Below, one piece after another: positions 33,324 to 45,025 of a DNA stretch of 64,000 nucleotides. Source of the DNA: Mastigamoeba balamuthi (taxonomy: Eukaryota > Evosea > Mastigamoebida > Mastigamoebidae); the NCBI GenBank assembly GCA_902651635.1, contig CACRSC010000010.1, forward strand, positions 1,386,504-1,450,503, given 5' to 3'. The notes beneath the pieces are model-generated. The model was not told the origin of the DNA and did not search any database. It saw nothing but the letters and a program-made list of their open reading frames with translations. The position numbers and the translations under genes were made by a program. The stretch's first letter is position 1. Every line of letters begins with the position of its first letter.

Positions 33324-36300
33324 TCACATGTCGATCGTCCCGCCAGACCCAGGAGGCGTCTGCTGGCGCGGCATCCACGCCTTGGGGGCGGCCGCCTGCT
33401 CCTGCTCCTGGTCCGCAGGCGATACAGCCTGCACCGGCGCCGGCGGCGCTGGAGGTGGCGCGTACGACGAGAACTCTGCCCCAGCGCTCGCAGCCGACGG
33501 CACAAAGAATGCGCGAGGCCCCGGTGCTGCTGCTGCTGCGGCCCCGGCGAGCCCCGGAAGCGCAGGGAGCGACGGCAGCGCGGCGGGGGCCGGGGCTGCG
33601 CCGGCGTTGACGACCTGCTGGGTCAGCGGGTCGACATACCTCGCGCGGCGCGTCGACGGGTGCAGCGGCCCCGCAGTGCGCACAGGCGGCGGGCCAAAGG
33701 ACGTCGAGGGCGCCGGCGCAGCCGCTGAGACCGCAGGTGGCGCGGCCGACACCGGGGGCGCTCCCGAGGACGCGGGAGGGGCGAAGGAGGGGTGCATGAT
33801 CGGCGGGGGGCCGCCGTGGGAGCTGGGGAGCTGCGGGGTCGCGGGGGCGCTGCTGCTGATCGGCGGGGGCCCGTGCGAGGAAGGCGGCGGAGTGCTGCCA
33901 GAGCTCATGTCGCGCCAGCTCTTGGTCTGCTCGTCCCAGACAATGCCCGCCTGCTCTTCGCCGAGGTTCATCGACGGCGCCCTCTTAAAGAACCTCCCGA
34001 GCCACCCCGAGCTCTGCCCGCGCTGCACAATCGAAGCGGTTCAGTGAGTATCGGCGTCTGGCGTCGGGCGAGTAGTCATGTGCGATGCCACGAGGCGTGG
34101 GAGACCGCCGCTGCTCGAGGCGCAACAACGAGCGTGGGTGGGGGGGACACGTACCCTGTGCTCGGTAGCGGGGGCCGGGCTCGGCGGGCTCGCTGCCGGA
34201 GGGGCTGCAGACGCCGACACGTATGCCGAGGCGCTGGGCGGCGACACGATGCGGTCGGGGGCGGCGGCGGCAGGCGCCGAGGGTGCGGGCGACGTTGCGC
34301 TGCCGCCGAGGATCTTCTTGCCCCACGACCCCAGCGTGCCGAGGCCGAGGCCCCAGCCCTGGCTCGACTGCGGGCGCTGCGCCGAGCTGAACCTCTTGAG
34401 CCTGTCGTCGAGGTCCGCGAGCTGCTTGAGGAACAGCGGGTTGTACGTCGTCGACCCGCCGCGCACGACGGCGGAGACGGCGGCCACGTAGCGCGCGGCC
34501 GCGTCGACGAACCCCCAGTCGGCGAGCATCGACGCGTAGACGAACTTGTAGACCTGCAGCGTGGGCAGCGAGAACTGCGAGTTGCCCGACTGCCGCGCGA
34601 ACTCGTAGATCTCCGTCGCCTGCACGGCCGCGGGGCTCACGAAGCCCGCCTGGTTGCGCTTGTGGTCTGCGCCCAGCAGCACGAGCCGCGTGTTAGGGTT
34701 GTCGACCAAGCCGAACGCCGTGTCGGCCATCAGGTAGCAGATGTGCGCGGCGGCCACGTTGCCCTTGACGCTCCACAGCCTGTCGCCCAGCTCGCCGATG
34801 ACCGCGCGGTCCACGAGCCCGCGGTTCGAGACGATCGCCGCCAGGTTCTCGCGCCAGCGGTCCAGCAGCGGCACGGGCTCCTGCGACGGCGCCCACGCCG
34901 AGGCCTTGGGCAGCGTCCGGAAGATGTCGTGCGGCTGCTGCGCGAAGATCAGGTACAGCGTCCGCAGCGGGTGGCCGTCGGGCAGCGCGGCCTGCGCGAA
35001 GACGCCCAGCGCCTCGAGCTGCGCCTTGGGCGTCAGCTGCGAGGCCAGCGCGAACGCGTGCGGCCAGAGCTGCGCAGAGAGCGCGTGCCGGCAGGCCTCG
35101 AGCTTCTTGCCCGCCAGCAGCAGCTGCTTCATCGCCTCGAAGCTCGCCGCGCTGTCCGCAGGCGCCGCGGCGGCCGCCGGCAGGGCCTCGGGCGCCAGCG
35201 GGGCCCGCTGGCTCAGCAGCAGCGAGAGCATCTGCTGCTGCGCCGTGCCCGCGGTCGCGCCGGCCTCGGCGATGCCGAACGTGCCGTAGTTGCGGCAGAG
35301 GATGCGCAGCAGCTCCCACAGCAGGCGCTGCGACGAGGCCTCGCCGCGCAGGTCGTACTCGTCGGCGGGCGCGAGGTCCGCGACCTGCCGGTCGATGAAC
35401 TGCAGCACCGCGTCGGGCGAGCTGCGCGAGAGCGGGCCCGGGAACCGCGCGACGCTGTCGAGCTCGCGCGCCAGCTCGCTGCGCACAGAGCGCACGTAGA
35501 CGACGGGGCTCTGGTTCCACGCGCGCGAGGGCCACGCGACGGCAAGGCGCCCGCCGAACCCGAACGCCACGACGGGGTGCGCCGCGCGCGCCCCCGTGCT
35601 GTCGGCGAGCTGCTGCGGGCCCCCGGAGCTCTTCATCCCGGGCCTCGCGAGCTGCACGACGCGCGTCTGCGGCTCGGGCAGCGCCGCGGCGACCGCGAGC
35701 GGCAGCGGCATCGCCTCGGCGGCCACGACGGCCGCCGCCGCCGCGCGCGGGACGAACATCGACACCGACGACGACCCTGTGCTCGCGGTCAGCGGCCGCG
35801 AGACCTCAAACGACCCGCGGGCGCTGCCGGACGAGTCCTGCGACCGCCTCGCGGGCATCAGCGGCGTCGCCTGCGCGGCCCCAGCAGAGCCAGCGACGCC
35901 CGCGACGCCCGTGAGGCCGCCCAGGGTGGGGATGGGGATCGGCAGCGGCGGGGGGTCGGGCGTCGCCGCGGCCTCGGCGACGAGGGGGTTGGGCGAGACG
36001 CTGGCGGGGCTCTGCAGGATCGGGGGCACGGGGCCCTCGTCCGGGCGCAGCGCGACGGGCGAGAGCACCGGCGGCGTGGCCTCGGGCTGCGGCAGCGCGG
36101 GGATCATCACGCTGGGCCTCACGCTCGCCGGAATGAACGCCGTCGTCGCCCCGCCGCTCTTCCTCTGCCCCGTCGGCGACTGCGACACGGGCTGCGGCGC
36201 CAGCACCGGCACCGGCAGCGCTCCCAGCACCGGTGGCGCGGCGGGCGCGGCCGTGGCGGCGGCAGCGGGCGCCTGCGCCTGCGCGCGCGGAGGGCTCGGG

Positions 36301-39032
36301 AACGAGGGGATGAAGAAGCGGGGCGCCGCAGGGGAGGCCATCAGCGGCCGCGTCGTCTGTATTGGCGGGCAGTAGAGCGCGGACGGCGGCACGATGCCGC
36401 CGCTGGCCGCTGCCGCTGCGGGCTTGGCGGCAGAGGCGGCAGCGGCGGTGGCGCCAGGCATCATCGGCACCGGCAGCGCCGCTGACGTAGGCGACGTCAG
36501 ACCGCCGGGGCGCGCGGCGACGGAGGCCGTCGACGACGTGCTGCCGCTCGGCCTGTGCGCCGTAGGGGGCGGCGCGAACGGGGCGACCGGAGCCGCGGCG
36601 GGCGCGAGCGGAGCAGCCACGGGGATAAACGGAACGGGACCTCCGGCCTGCCCGGGCGAACGCGGCACAAAGAACGGGACGGGGCCCGAAGCGCTCGGCA
36701 CCAGCGCGGGCGCGGGCCCAGTGGTCGCTCCGGGGACCAGCGCGGGGACGGGCCCCGAGGCCGCAACGGCAGCCGGGGCCGCCGGGGCGCTGGCGACCGC
36801 CGAGAGCTGGGCGGGCACGAGGCCTGGAACAGGAAGAGGCGCAGCCGGGAGAGCGGCAGCCCGCGGGCTCGAGAGCGCGGCGGGGACAGGGACGGGGACG
36901 GGGACGGGGGCGTGTGCCGTCGCCGCGGCAGGGGCGAGCAGGGGCGACATGACGCTGGGAACGAGGACGGGCGCGGCGACGGGGACGGCCCTGGGCGACG
37001 AGAGAGCCGGGACGAGAGCCGGAGCTGCCACGGGAGCAGCCGGCGGAGACGCGACCGCGGGGACGAGCCCCGGCGCCGACGTAGCGACGACGGGCGGGGA
37101 CGCGACCGCTGGGACGAGCTCCGGTACCGGCGCAGCGACAACGACCGGGGACGCGGCCGCCGCCGGGGCGGGCGCCGACGCCGACGCAGCGACGACGGGC
37201 GGAGAGGCGACCGCCGGAGCGACTGCGGTAGCCTCTGCAGGGACTGCTGCCGCAGGAGACGAGGGCTGGTCGGGAACAGGGACGGGGGCGGCCGAATGGA
37301 GCGACAGCCCGAGCGGGTCCTCGCTGTCGACGGCCGAGAACGAGAAGAGCGAGTCGACGCCCTTGGCGGTGGCCTCGATCGGCGCGAACAGCGCGTCGAC
37401 GCCCTTGGCCGGCTCCTCTGCCGCGGCTACGGTCGAGTCCGCCTGCGCGCTGCTCTGCTCGGGCTGGGGCTGGGGCTCCGCAGCGCCCTGCTCCGGCCTC
37501 TGCATCCCCTCTGCCTCGGGCTGCTCTGCCGTCTGGTGGTCCTCCTCTGCTGCCGCGGTGACTTCCGCTGCAGCCGCCGGTGCTGCCGCTGCTGCGAGCT
37601 CTTGCTGCTCTTGAGCCTTGAGACGCTCCTCCTCCGCCGCCGCAGTTGCTGCTGCTGAGGCGGCTGCGGCTGCGGCTGCCGCCTGCTCGGCCCTCTGGCG
37701 CTCCTCTTCGTCGGCCTGGGCCCTGCGGCGCTCCTCCTCTGCCGCCTGCTCGGCTCTCTGTCGATCGTCTGCTGCCTGTTGCTCAGCCCTCGCGCGCTCC
37801 TCCTGCTCCTGCGCCGCGCGCTGTCTCTCCTGCTCCGCAGCGGCAGCGGCAGCGGCCTCTGCGTCCTCCCTCTCCTTCCTGAGACGCTCCTCCTCTGCCG
37901 CCGCCTCCTGGGCCTTGCGGCGTTCTTCCTCGGCGGCGGCAGCGGCAGCGGCGGCAGCTTCCTCCTGCGCTCTGCGGAGCTCCGCCTCCCTGGCAGCGGC
38001 GGCTGCTGCCTCTGCCTCTGCCGCCCTGCGCTGCTCCTCCTCTCTGGCAGCCGCGGCCGCAGCCTCCGCCTCCGCGGCCCTGCGCTGCTCCTCCTCCTTG
38101 GCAGCCGCCTCTGCGGCGGCGGCGGCTGCTGCTGCGGCCTGCGCCTCTGCCTCGGCTGCCTTGCGGCGCTCTTCCTCTGCGGCTTGCTGCTGCTGCTGCT
38201 GCAGGGCGCTGTACATCTCGGCGCACTGGTCGGCCGCCTGGTCGAACCCGAACATCAGGTCGAAGAACGCGTCCGCCACGCCCTGCTCGTTCAGCTGCTC
38301 TCCGCACGTGCTCCGCAGCTGCCATCGGCCGCGCAGGGGCGCCGCCGCGTTTGAGAAACACCGAAATTAAACACAACAACCAACCAACGTCAACGGCACA
38401 CAGGGCGACCCCAACACACGCACACGCGCGCAAAAAGCAACAACGGGCCAACGAGCGCAAAAGAGAGCGCCCAGGAAATGCCCGGCGGCGCAACGCAGCG
38501 ACGCCTGAAATCTCAGATCCCCGCCCAAACCCCACCCCACCAAACGTCACCGCAGGCAAAACACGCCGCCCGTCGTGTCACCGCACGGCGCTCATCACGC
38601 GGCGGCGCGGGGAGGAACAGGGGAAGGAGGAAGGAGGGACGCACGAGGTCGGAGAAGATCTTGAGGGCGGCGGCGTCGTTCTCGGGGGCCGACTGGCCGC
38701 AGGCGGTGGCCATGACGACGACGAGGTCGCCGACGCGGTCGACGGCGTAGCGGACGCCGTTCTCCTCGGCGTACGACCCCGCCTGCACCTGCCCCGCCCT
38801 CCGCACGAGCTCGTCCGCGCCCGCCCCCGGCGTCTCGTCGACCTCCTTCGTGAGCAGCTCTGCGCCACGAAGGGGGTGAGACCCGTTGAGACCCGTTGAG
38901 ACCCGTTGAGACCCGGTGGGACCCGGTGGGACCCGGTGAGACGCGCTCTCCCACTCCCCGTGCCGGCGTGTCGAGATACGGCGAGGGCGTACGTTTGCCG
39001 GCGCTCGAGCACACGACGACGCTGTGGACGAC
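33324..39032 (-). CDS. SEC16: Longin domain (delta-COP-like) fused to Sec16 scaffold
   Basis: Exons: 39032-38993, 38859-38645, 38318-34155 and 34022-33324, all in matching phase; the start codon lies in an unresolved upstream exon. The first three exons encode a longin domain like that of coatomer delta: VVHSVVVCSSAGK, LLTKEVDE, ENGVRYAVDRVGDLVVVM, LKIFSDLL, FFDLMFGFDQAADQ. The same uninterrupted third exon continues into a Glu/Arg/Ala coiled coil (EEERRKAAEAEAQ), a long Pro/Ala/Val-rich disordered region, and the helical ancestral coatomer element of Sec16 (FGFGGRLAVAWPS, then LLWELLRILCRNYG, LWPHAFALASQLT, ADWGFVDAAARYV). The last exon has the Sec16 C-terminal motif SGWLGRFFKR with IVWDEQTKSWRD. 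Sec16 organises COPII budding at ER exit sites. No mu-homology domain of delta-COP is present. A longin domain is not part of known Sec16 architecture. Confidence 0.85.
38881..38940. repeat. Six tandem 10-base units in a longin-gene intron
   Basis: Three copies of ACCCGTTGAG are followed by three copies of ACCCGGTGGG/ACCCGGTGAG, with no gaps. They lie inside the 133-base intron 38860-38992, close to its acceptor on the minus strand. Expansion or contraction here would change intron length only. Confidence 0.9.
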
Positions 39033-39413
39033 CTGTGGGCAGGGGGACGTGCCGGTGAGGCGTGGCGCGGGCGCAGAGGGGAGGTGTGCGCGCGCGTGCC
39101 ATCTGCGAGCGATGTTAAAGTAGGGCTGCGAAACTGGTTCCGCGCTGGTGGCGGCGCTGCGGCCGCTCTTTGGGGGGGTTCTGGTGTTCGCGAAGGTTTT
39201 TTGACCCCGGGGCAGAAATATCGGACACGTGTTGCGGCGATATCTGTTCCATGGACACCCAGGTGGTTGCCCGCGCCCCGGACGCTGTGGGATCGATCCC
39301 GCGGCGAATCGCGCGACTCTGGTCGCCGTCGCAGAGCTCCCCGTTTTGACCCAGATACGCCCAGCATTTCGCGATACCACCCGGGGAAATTCACGAAAAT
39401 TAAAAGAACTGCG

Positions 39414-40136
39414 ATGGAGGGCTTCCTGTCAGGCCTGTTCGACTCCAAGGAGGCGCGCAAGGCGCGCGAGCAGCTGGACCAGGAGAGCGCCATGGACTGG
39501 ACCGCCGATATCTCCGTGCGGCCCCTCCGCAGCCCGCGCGCCGCGAAAAACAAAATCCGCCGCCGCCTCTGGCGTCATCGGCTCTCACGACGCGTAACGC
39601 GTTTGGAACACGGCCCCCCCGCAGCGCGCCGAGGCCAAGTATGCGCGCGAGGCCCGCGAGTCGACCGACGGGCACGCGTCGCGCGACGCCACGTCGGAGC
39701 TGGCGATCATCCTGACGCACAGCGCGATCGAGGGCGACCTGCTGCGCGCGGTGGCCATGCTGCGCGCGCTGGGGGCGGGCACGGACGACCCGAGCGCCGA
39801 CACCGAGTCGTACTTCCTCGCCCGGGCGCTGCTGAGGCTCGGCGAGCGCACCAAGGCCCGCGACGTGCTCAGGGGCGTCGCGGCGCGCCAGCCGGCCAAT
39901 TCCCAGGCGAGATACATTTCCCCGATTCCGAGAATCTTGGATTCGGAAAAGGAAATTCTCTCTGACTCGGGATCGATCCGTGCTGGCAGGTTCGGGAACT
40001 GCTGGCGCTTGTAGAGGACGAGTCGCGCAGGCAGGGTGCCATCGGCATGGGCATCGTGGGGGCTGGCGCCGCTGCGCTGGGCGCGCTCGCGATCGGCGTT
40101 GTGGCCCTGGGGGTCGTGGCGCGCGGCAGGCGTTAG
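39414..40136 (+). CDS. FIS1: Mitochondrial/peroxisomal fission protein Fis1
   Basis: Tail-anchored TPR-like adaptor on the mitochondrial or peroxisomal outer membrane. Exons 39414-39515, 39625-39906 and 39990-40136 join in phase 0 to about 177 residues. Features: ATSELAIILTHSAIEGDL and TESYFLARALLRLGERTKA helices of the TPR-like bundle; LRGVAARQPANSQ running across the intron into VRELLALVEDESRR; and a C-terminal anchor (GMGIVGAGAAALGALAIGVV) ending ARGRR. The anchor plus short basic tail is diagnostic. The second intron (39907-39989) begins with GC rather than GT. Alignment with Fis1 across the junction supports this unusual donor. The N-terminal exon is more divergent than the rest. Confidence 0.88.
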
Positions 40137-40272
40137 TTGCGCTTGAGCGATCCCATCCCCCCGTCCGGAGTGGCCCGCAAGGCAATCAAGATGCCAGGTG
40201 TTCAGTGCACAGGCTCTTGCTGGAGGCTGTGTGTGCGCGTCAGTGGCGGACTGGCGTGGTGTCGTGCTGGTG

Positions 40273-41754
40273 TTACAGGGAGATGATGCCGAGGAGGGAT
40301 GACTTGGGCGTGGTGTACAACACGGACACGGCGCTCGTCCACGGGCACCCGCCGCTGGAGCTCAGCTGCCACGAGCGGTACTCCTTGCCGTTGGCGGTCC
40401 ACAGGCAGCGCAGCCACAGCGCGCCGTGGTCTCGGGCCTCGACAAAGTACGAGTGGTCGCTCTGAATCGAGTGGCCCTTGCAGCCGCGTATCCTCCCGTG
40501 GACCTCTGGCGCCATCCGCACCTCGTACGGCGTCCTGGTGACCGGGCTGACGCAGAGGTGGACCCTGCTGTGGTCGTAGAGCTGGTCCTCCATCTGCCTG
40601 AGGCTCGCGGTAAGGCTGGCGACGTCCTCCAGGCTCTCGGAGCGCAGCAGGAGGCTGGCGCCGCCAGTCAGCAGCAGGTGCGAGGTGCCCGTCTGCGCCG
40701 TGGTCTCGATGCCCCCGGTGGCGACGTCCAGCCTGGCGAGCAGCTCGTTGCCGAAGAAGTAGACGTACCTGCCCGACGCGGACCACATGCACGGCCCCGG
40801 CGGCCCCGGCAGCTTGCCGCAGCGCACCGACGCCGGTGCCCTGTGGGCCCTGCCGACCGGTATGAGCAGCAGCTCACCCCCGGCGGTGGGCACCGCCAGC
40901 CGCTCGCTCTTGTGGTCGTAGCAGCAGTGCAGGTCCAGCCAGCTGGCGCAGCGCAGCACCGAGAACGAGTTGTAGAGCTCGCCCGCGCGGGGGTCGTAGC
41001 AGTAGAACGCGGTGCAGTGCGTCCTCGGGCGGCCCCCGAGCCCGTAGAGCCCGACGGCCAGCAGGACGACGCTGGAGGTGTGCGCCACGACCCTCACGGC
41101 CAGGTGGCACCTCGCGCACCCGCGGGCCGAGCTCGCGAGCGGGGGCGCTGCCAACTCGGCCACCCCGCTGCGGGGCCGCACCTGCACGACGCGCAGCGAC
41201 CGCGCCTCGGGGCCGCCGTCGCAGAAGACGGCCACCACGGGCTGCGGGGCCAGCAGCTCGGCGAAGATGTCGCGCAGGAGAGTGGCGCTGAAGCCCTGCA
41301 GCGGGCTGGCCCTGCCGGCCCTCGCGTGGACGCCGAGGGCCACGAACAGCGCCGCCTCGCGCAGCCAGGGCCCCGGCGAGGCCCCGGCCGCGTGCCCGCC
41401 GTTGTTGTCGTTGCTGGCGACGCTGCCGCTGCTGCCGCAGAGCGAGGGCAGCACGAGGGAGCGGAGCAGCTGGCACCAGGCCTCCCTGCGGGCCCAGAGG
41501 TGCGCCCAGACGGCGCCCTTGCACGCCGAGAGCTCCGGGGGCACCGCGGGGCAGCGCAGGATCTCGCAGAGGGCGACGGCCACCTCGGCGGAGCTCGAGG
41601 GCGACGCGTACCACGGGCGCTGCGAGAGCGGGGGGTCCAGCGGCACGGCCACCGTCGACGGCGGGTCGCTGGCGATGTCCATCAGCGCCTCGAGGACCGT
41701 GTCGACGTCGGTGCCGCGGGGCAGGGCCTCTGCCAGGCTCTCTTCGCTCTGCAT
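40273..41754 (-). CDS. Unrecognised 493-residue single-exon protein
   Basis: One uninterrupted frame from the ATG at 41754 to the stop near 40273. The N-terminal half is helical (EVAVALCEILRCPAV, WCQLLRSLVLPS). The C-terminal half has repeated strand pairs such as HTSSVVLLAVGLYG, AFYCYDPRAGELYN, GELLLIPVGRAHR and RYVYFFGNELLARLDVATGG, consistent with a beta-propeller without canonical WD motifs. It lacks signal peptide and membrane segments. High GC at third positions and absence of stops over 1.5 kb argue it is real. Function unknown. It is transcribed convergently with FIS1, whose stop lies 136 bases away. Confidence 0.72.
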   Translation of the reverse strand: MQSEESLAEALPRGTDVDTVLEALMDIASDPPSTVAVPLDPPLSQRPWYASPSSSAEVAVALCEILRCPAVPPELSACKGAVWAHLWARREAWCQLLRSLVLPSLCGSSGSVASNDNNGGHAAGASPGPWLREAALFVALGVHARAGRASPLQGFSATLLRDIFAELLAPQPVVAVFCDGGPEARSLRVVQVRPRSGVAELAAPPLASSARGCARCHLAVRVVAHTSSVVLLAVGLYGLGGRPRTHCTAFYCYDPRAGELYNSFSVLRCASWLDLHCCYDHKSERLAVPTAGGELLLIPVGRAHRAPASVRCGKLPGPPGPCMWSASGRYVYFFGNELLARLDVATGGIETTAQTGTSHLLLTGGASLLLRSESLEDVASLTASLRQMEDQLYDHSRVHLCVSPVTRTPYEVRMAPEVHGRIRGCKGHSIQSDHSYFVEARDHGALWLRCLWTANGKEYRSWQLSSSGGCPWTSAVSVLYTTPKSSLLGIISL

Positions 41755-42013
41755 GTCCGCCTCGAGTCAAAAGGCTGGCTGGTGACGGGGGTGTGATGCG
41801 GGAGGGATCCGAGGGGGGCAATCAAACGGGTGTAATTGTCTCTGCCGCCCGATATCTTCCCGGGACGGATTCCGTCTTGGCCGATACAGGAATCCACATC
41901 AAGCGTCACGCAATCTCACCAACGATTGGTTATTTGGGATCTAATTGTTGAGGCTTGCCCCCACCCTTGCTCAAGGGCTTTCTCCGCAAAGGGCGGGCAT
42001 AGCGTTGGGAGCC

Positions 42014-44863
42014 TCAGTTGTACTTGATGTTCCGGTGCGTCTTGGGCGGCCTGGGGAACCCGGGAGGGTACTGGCCAGGGCAGTACCACCCGCCGGGCCT
42101 GTCGCAGAGCCTGTTGGCGGGGTCCGCGAGCCACCTCTTGGACTCCTCGTCCACGTCGAGGATCCTGTAGATGCGCACCAGCCCGAACTGGGACTTGTAG
42201 ACCTCCTCGAACAGCTGCGGGTTCACCGACCTCGCGTTGGGGTCCTGCGTGCCCCCGCTCACCATCTTGAACAGCATCGACCTCCGCATCGTCTTCGACG
42301 GGCTCCCGTTGCGGTCGAACCCGAAGCTGCGGCACAGGTCGTCGCCCTTGGGGCAGATGTCGTCGTACACGGAGCTCGCGATGCGCGCCATGTGCGGCGA
42401 CTTGCTGAGGTCGCCGCCCTCGCCGGCCCACACGAGCACGTAGTCCGCGACCATGCGCGCCATATCCCAGCCCTTGCGCTCGGGCATCGTCAGCATGCGC
42501 CCGATGGTCGCGATGTGCTCGAGGTTCCACGTGTTGCCGTCGGCCAGCGACGTGCGGTTGGCGATGCCGCTGATGTGGTACCCGTAGTCCCACCACGCCA
42601 GCACGCGCGCGTCCTCGGGCGTGCTGGCGCGCAGCCACTCGTAGGCGTCGAGGTAGTCGCGCACGATGATCTCCTTGCCGTTGCCCAGCCTGCCCTTGAA
42701 CATAATGTGCGGCTGCGCCACCTGCTGCCCCACCTCGTGGCAGTACGTGTAAAACGGGCCCACGCGGGGGTACACGACCGCTGCGAGGAACAGCGCCGCG
42801 AGGCCCATGCACATGACGCGCCCCAGCGGATTGCTGAACACCTGCTCCATCATCGCGGTGAAGCTCTGGCTGGCGTCGTTGGCGGCGGTGTTGGGCTCAG
42901 CAGACTTCGTTGTGACGCTTTTGCTCCTGGTCTCTTTCGCCGCCTTCTTGCTCTCGGACGCGGCGTTCTCGTTGGCGTCCTTGGTAGCGCTGGGCAGCCG
43001 CGCAGCAGACGCCACCGAGGCGCTCGAGGCGAAGATGGAGTCGTGGAGCCCGTTGATGATGATATCGAACGCGGTGCCGATGGTGACGCCGGTCAGAGAC
43101 GAAGCTACGGGGCCCATCAGCAACAGGAGACGGGCCATCCTGCTGGCAAAGTAGTACACAACAACCTACGCCACGGAAAAGGTAAGAAGGGAGGATGCAC
43201 CTTGCTGGTCCCCGCTCTCAGCGGGCCAACATCCTGCGCAGGCGCAGAGTGGTGTTGATTCAGGGGTGATGGCGGCTCACAGTGTAAACAATGACGAAGT
43301 ACTTGGTGACGTGCACGCCAAACGTCCTGGGCTTGGAGCTGTGGTCAAAAGCGCCCCTGAGCAGCAGCATCCCGGCGCCCAACGGCAGCGCCTGGTAGCA
43401 CGAATGCAGGTACATCGAGTAGGCTCCCGACGACGCTGCCTGGTGCTCTGCAACGCTGTCGACCAGCGGGTTCCCCGTGCGCGTGTGCTCCACAAACAGG
43501 CTGCGCACGCGGATCGACGCCGGCCAGAAGTAGCCGCTCTGCATCAGAGACCCGATGACAACTGCAGCCACCGCAGCCACCACAGCGTGCGCAACAAACA
43601 TGGCGTTGTAGTTGGCGGTCCACGTGAGACGCTTGCGGGACGACCACACGTGGAGCAGCTCCAGGCACACGAACGCAGCGAAGGTCACCATAGGCCCTGC
43701 CTGTGGAGCACACGCGAGTCAGACACACACCGCACGTGCCGAGAACGCCAAAACACGCCGGGCTGGGGGAAACGGTTACGAACCTGCTCGAGGCTGCGGA
43801 ACGGAGCGAGACCAACGACAGGGACAACAGAGGACAGGCAGGAGCTGATGATCCAGAAGAGCATAAACGAGTACCCCAGCTGACGCGACCACCTGCCCAT
43901 CACGACGATAACGGCAGCGTGCAGCGCGACCAGGTTGCCTGCGCAAGCAGACACAAATCAGGAACACACACTCGGGATCCCGACTGAGTTAATCGGCTGG
44001 TACCTGCAAGGATGTGGCCTCCCCACGACACGGACATGTACGCGTACGCCAGGCCCGCGAGAGCACCGACGGGCCACGTGCGACGCGAGCGCAGAGACAG
44101 CAGCCAGAGCCAGAACGTCAGGCACATGGCAGGGACGGCGACAGACTCGTTGTCGAAGCCGCCGGCGACGGAGCGCAGGATGTGCGCAGGGATCAGCGCC
44201 ATCACAGCGGCGGAGGCGGCCAGCGACGGCACAGAGCCCCCGGTGGCCTCGTAGGTCATCAGGCCGACGAAGAGCGAGGCCAGGCAACCGAACCACGCGG
44301 GAATGAGCACGCACACGTCGTTCAACGAGATCGGCAGCCCGAGAAAGGGCACTTTCTAGTTCGGGGGAAGAGACCGAGTGAGGAGTTGCCCGCCGGTTGA
44401 TTGCGTTGATTCAAGAGATATGGATTTCTGGGAAAGTTATGGGAAAGTACCCCGAAAAGGTTGAGGAAGCGCGTCAGGAGGACCGCGGTGAACTGCATGC
44501 CGGGAAAGATGGTGGTGCCCACAGGGCGGCCGATCGGGTACCACGAGCTGTGGTCGAACCACGTGAAGAACGAGCGCCACCCGTTCGCCCACAGGTACTC
44601 GGTCGCGCGGAAGTTGAACCACTAGCAAATCCAGATATGAGGAAGCAGAACTCTCGTGCGCCGATATCTGGAGAACAGATCTAGATATTCGGCACACGAG
44701 GGTCGAGGGGGGCTCAACAGACCGGGTCAAACTCGTGGATGATGCGCCCGTAGGTGACGACGGCGTACATGCGGACCGCATACGCCTCGCGGACCGAGTA
44801 GTAGAGAGCGACGCAGGCCAGCGCGATGACCGCGCCGTGGAAGAGTCTTGCGCCGGCGCCCAT
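42014..44863 (-). CDS. STT3: Oligosaccharyltransferase catalytic subunit STT3
   Basis: Transfers the lipid-linked oligosaccharide to Asn-X-Ser/Thr sequons in the ER lumen. Six exons: 44863-44723, 44621-44451, 44355-44004, 43940-43784, 43700-43281, 43165-42014. Key sites are the first loop IIHEFDP joined to WFNFRATEYL (metal-binding acidic motif), WYPIGRPVGTTIFPGMQ, RSVAGGFDNESVAVPA, SRMARLLLLMGP, the acceptor-binding WWDYGYHISGIANRTSLADG, and the DK-type motif region ICPKGDDLCRSFGFDRNG. About a dozen hydrophobic helices span exons 1-6. The length of about 795 residues is normal. The C-terminus ends THRNIKYN. A low-complexity Lys/Ser/Ala loop (around SESKKAAKETRS) is inserted before the lumenal domain, as in other eukaryotes. 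Confidence 0.95.
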
Positions 44864-45025
44864 CAGTACTGCAGGATTTATTGACTTGTGACACGTCCCG
44901 TGTTGAGGATAAAGTATCTTGCGGGATATTATTCATCACGAAACAAGCGTCCGGGGATGGGTGCATTTGTCTTTGGGAACTGAGGGCTTGTGTCAACACT
45001 CGGCGTGGTGCGTTTTGCAGCTGGA

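Noticed and set aside
33792-36485. 897-codon plus-strand frame
   Set aside because: Antisense of the Sec16 region, Arg/Gly-rich without domains.
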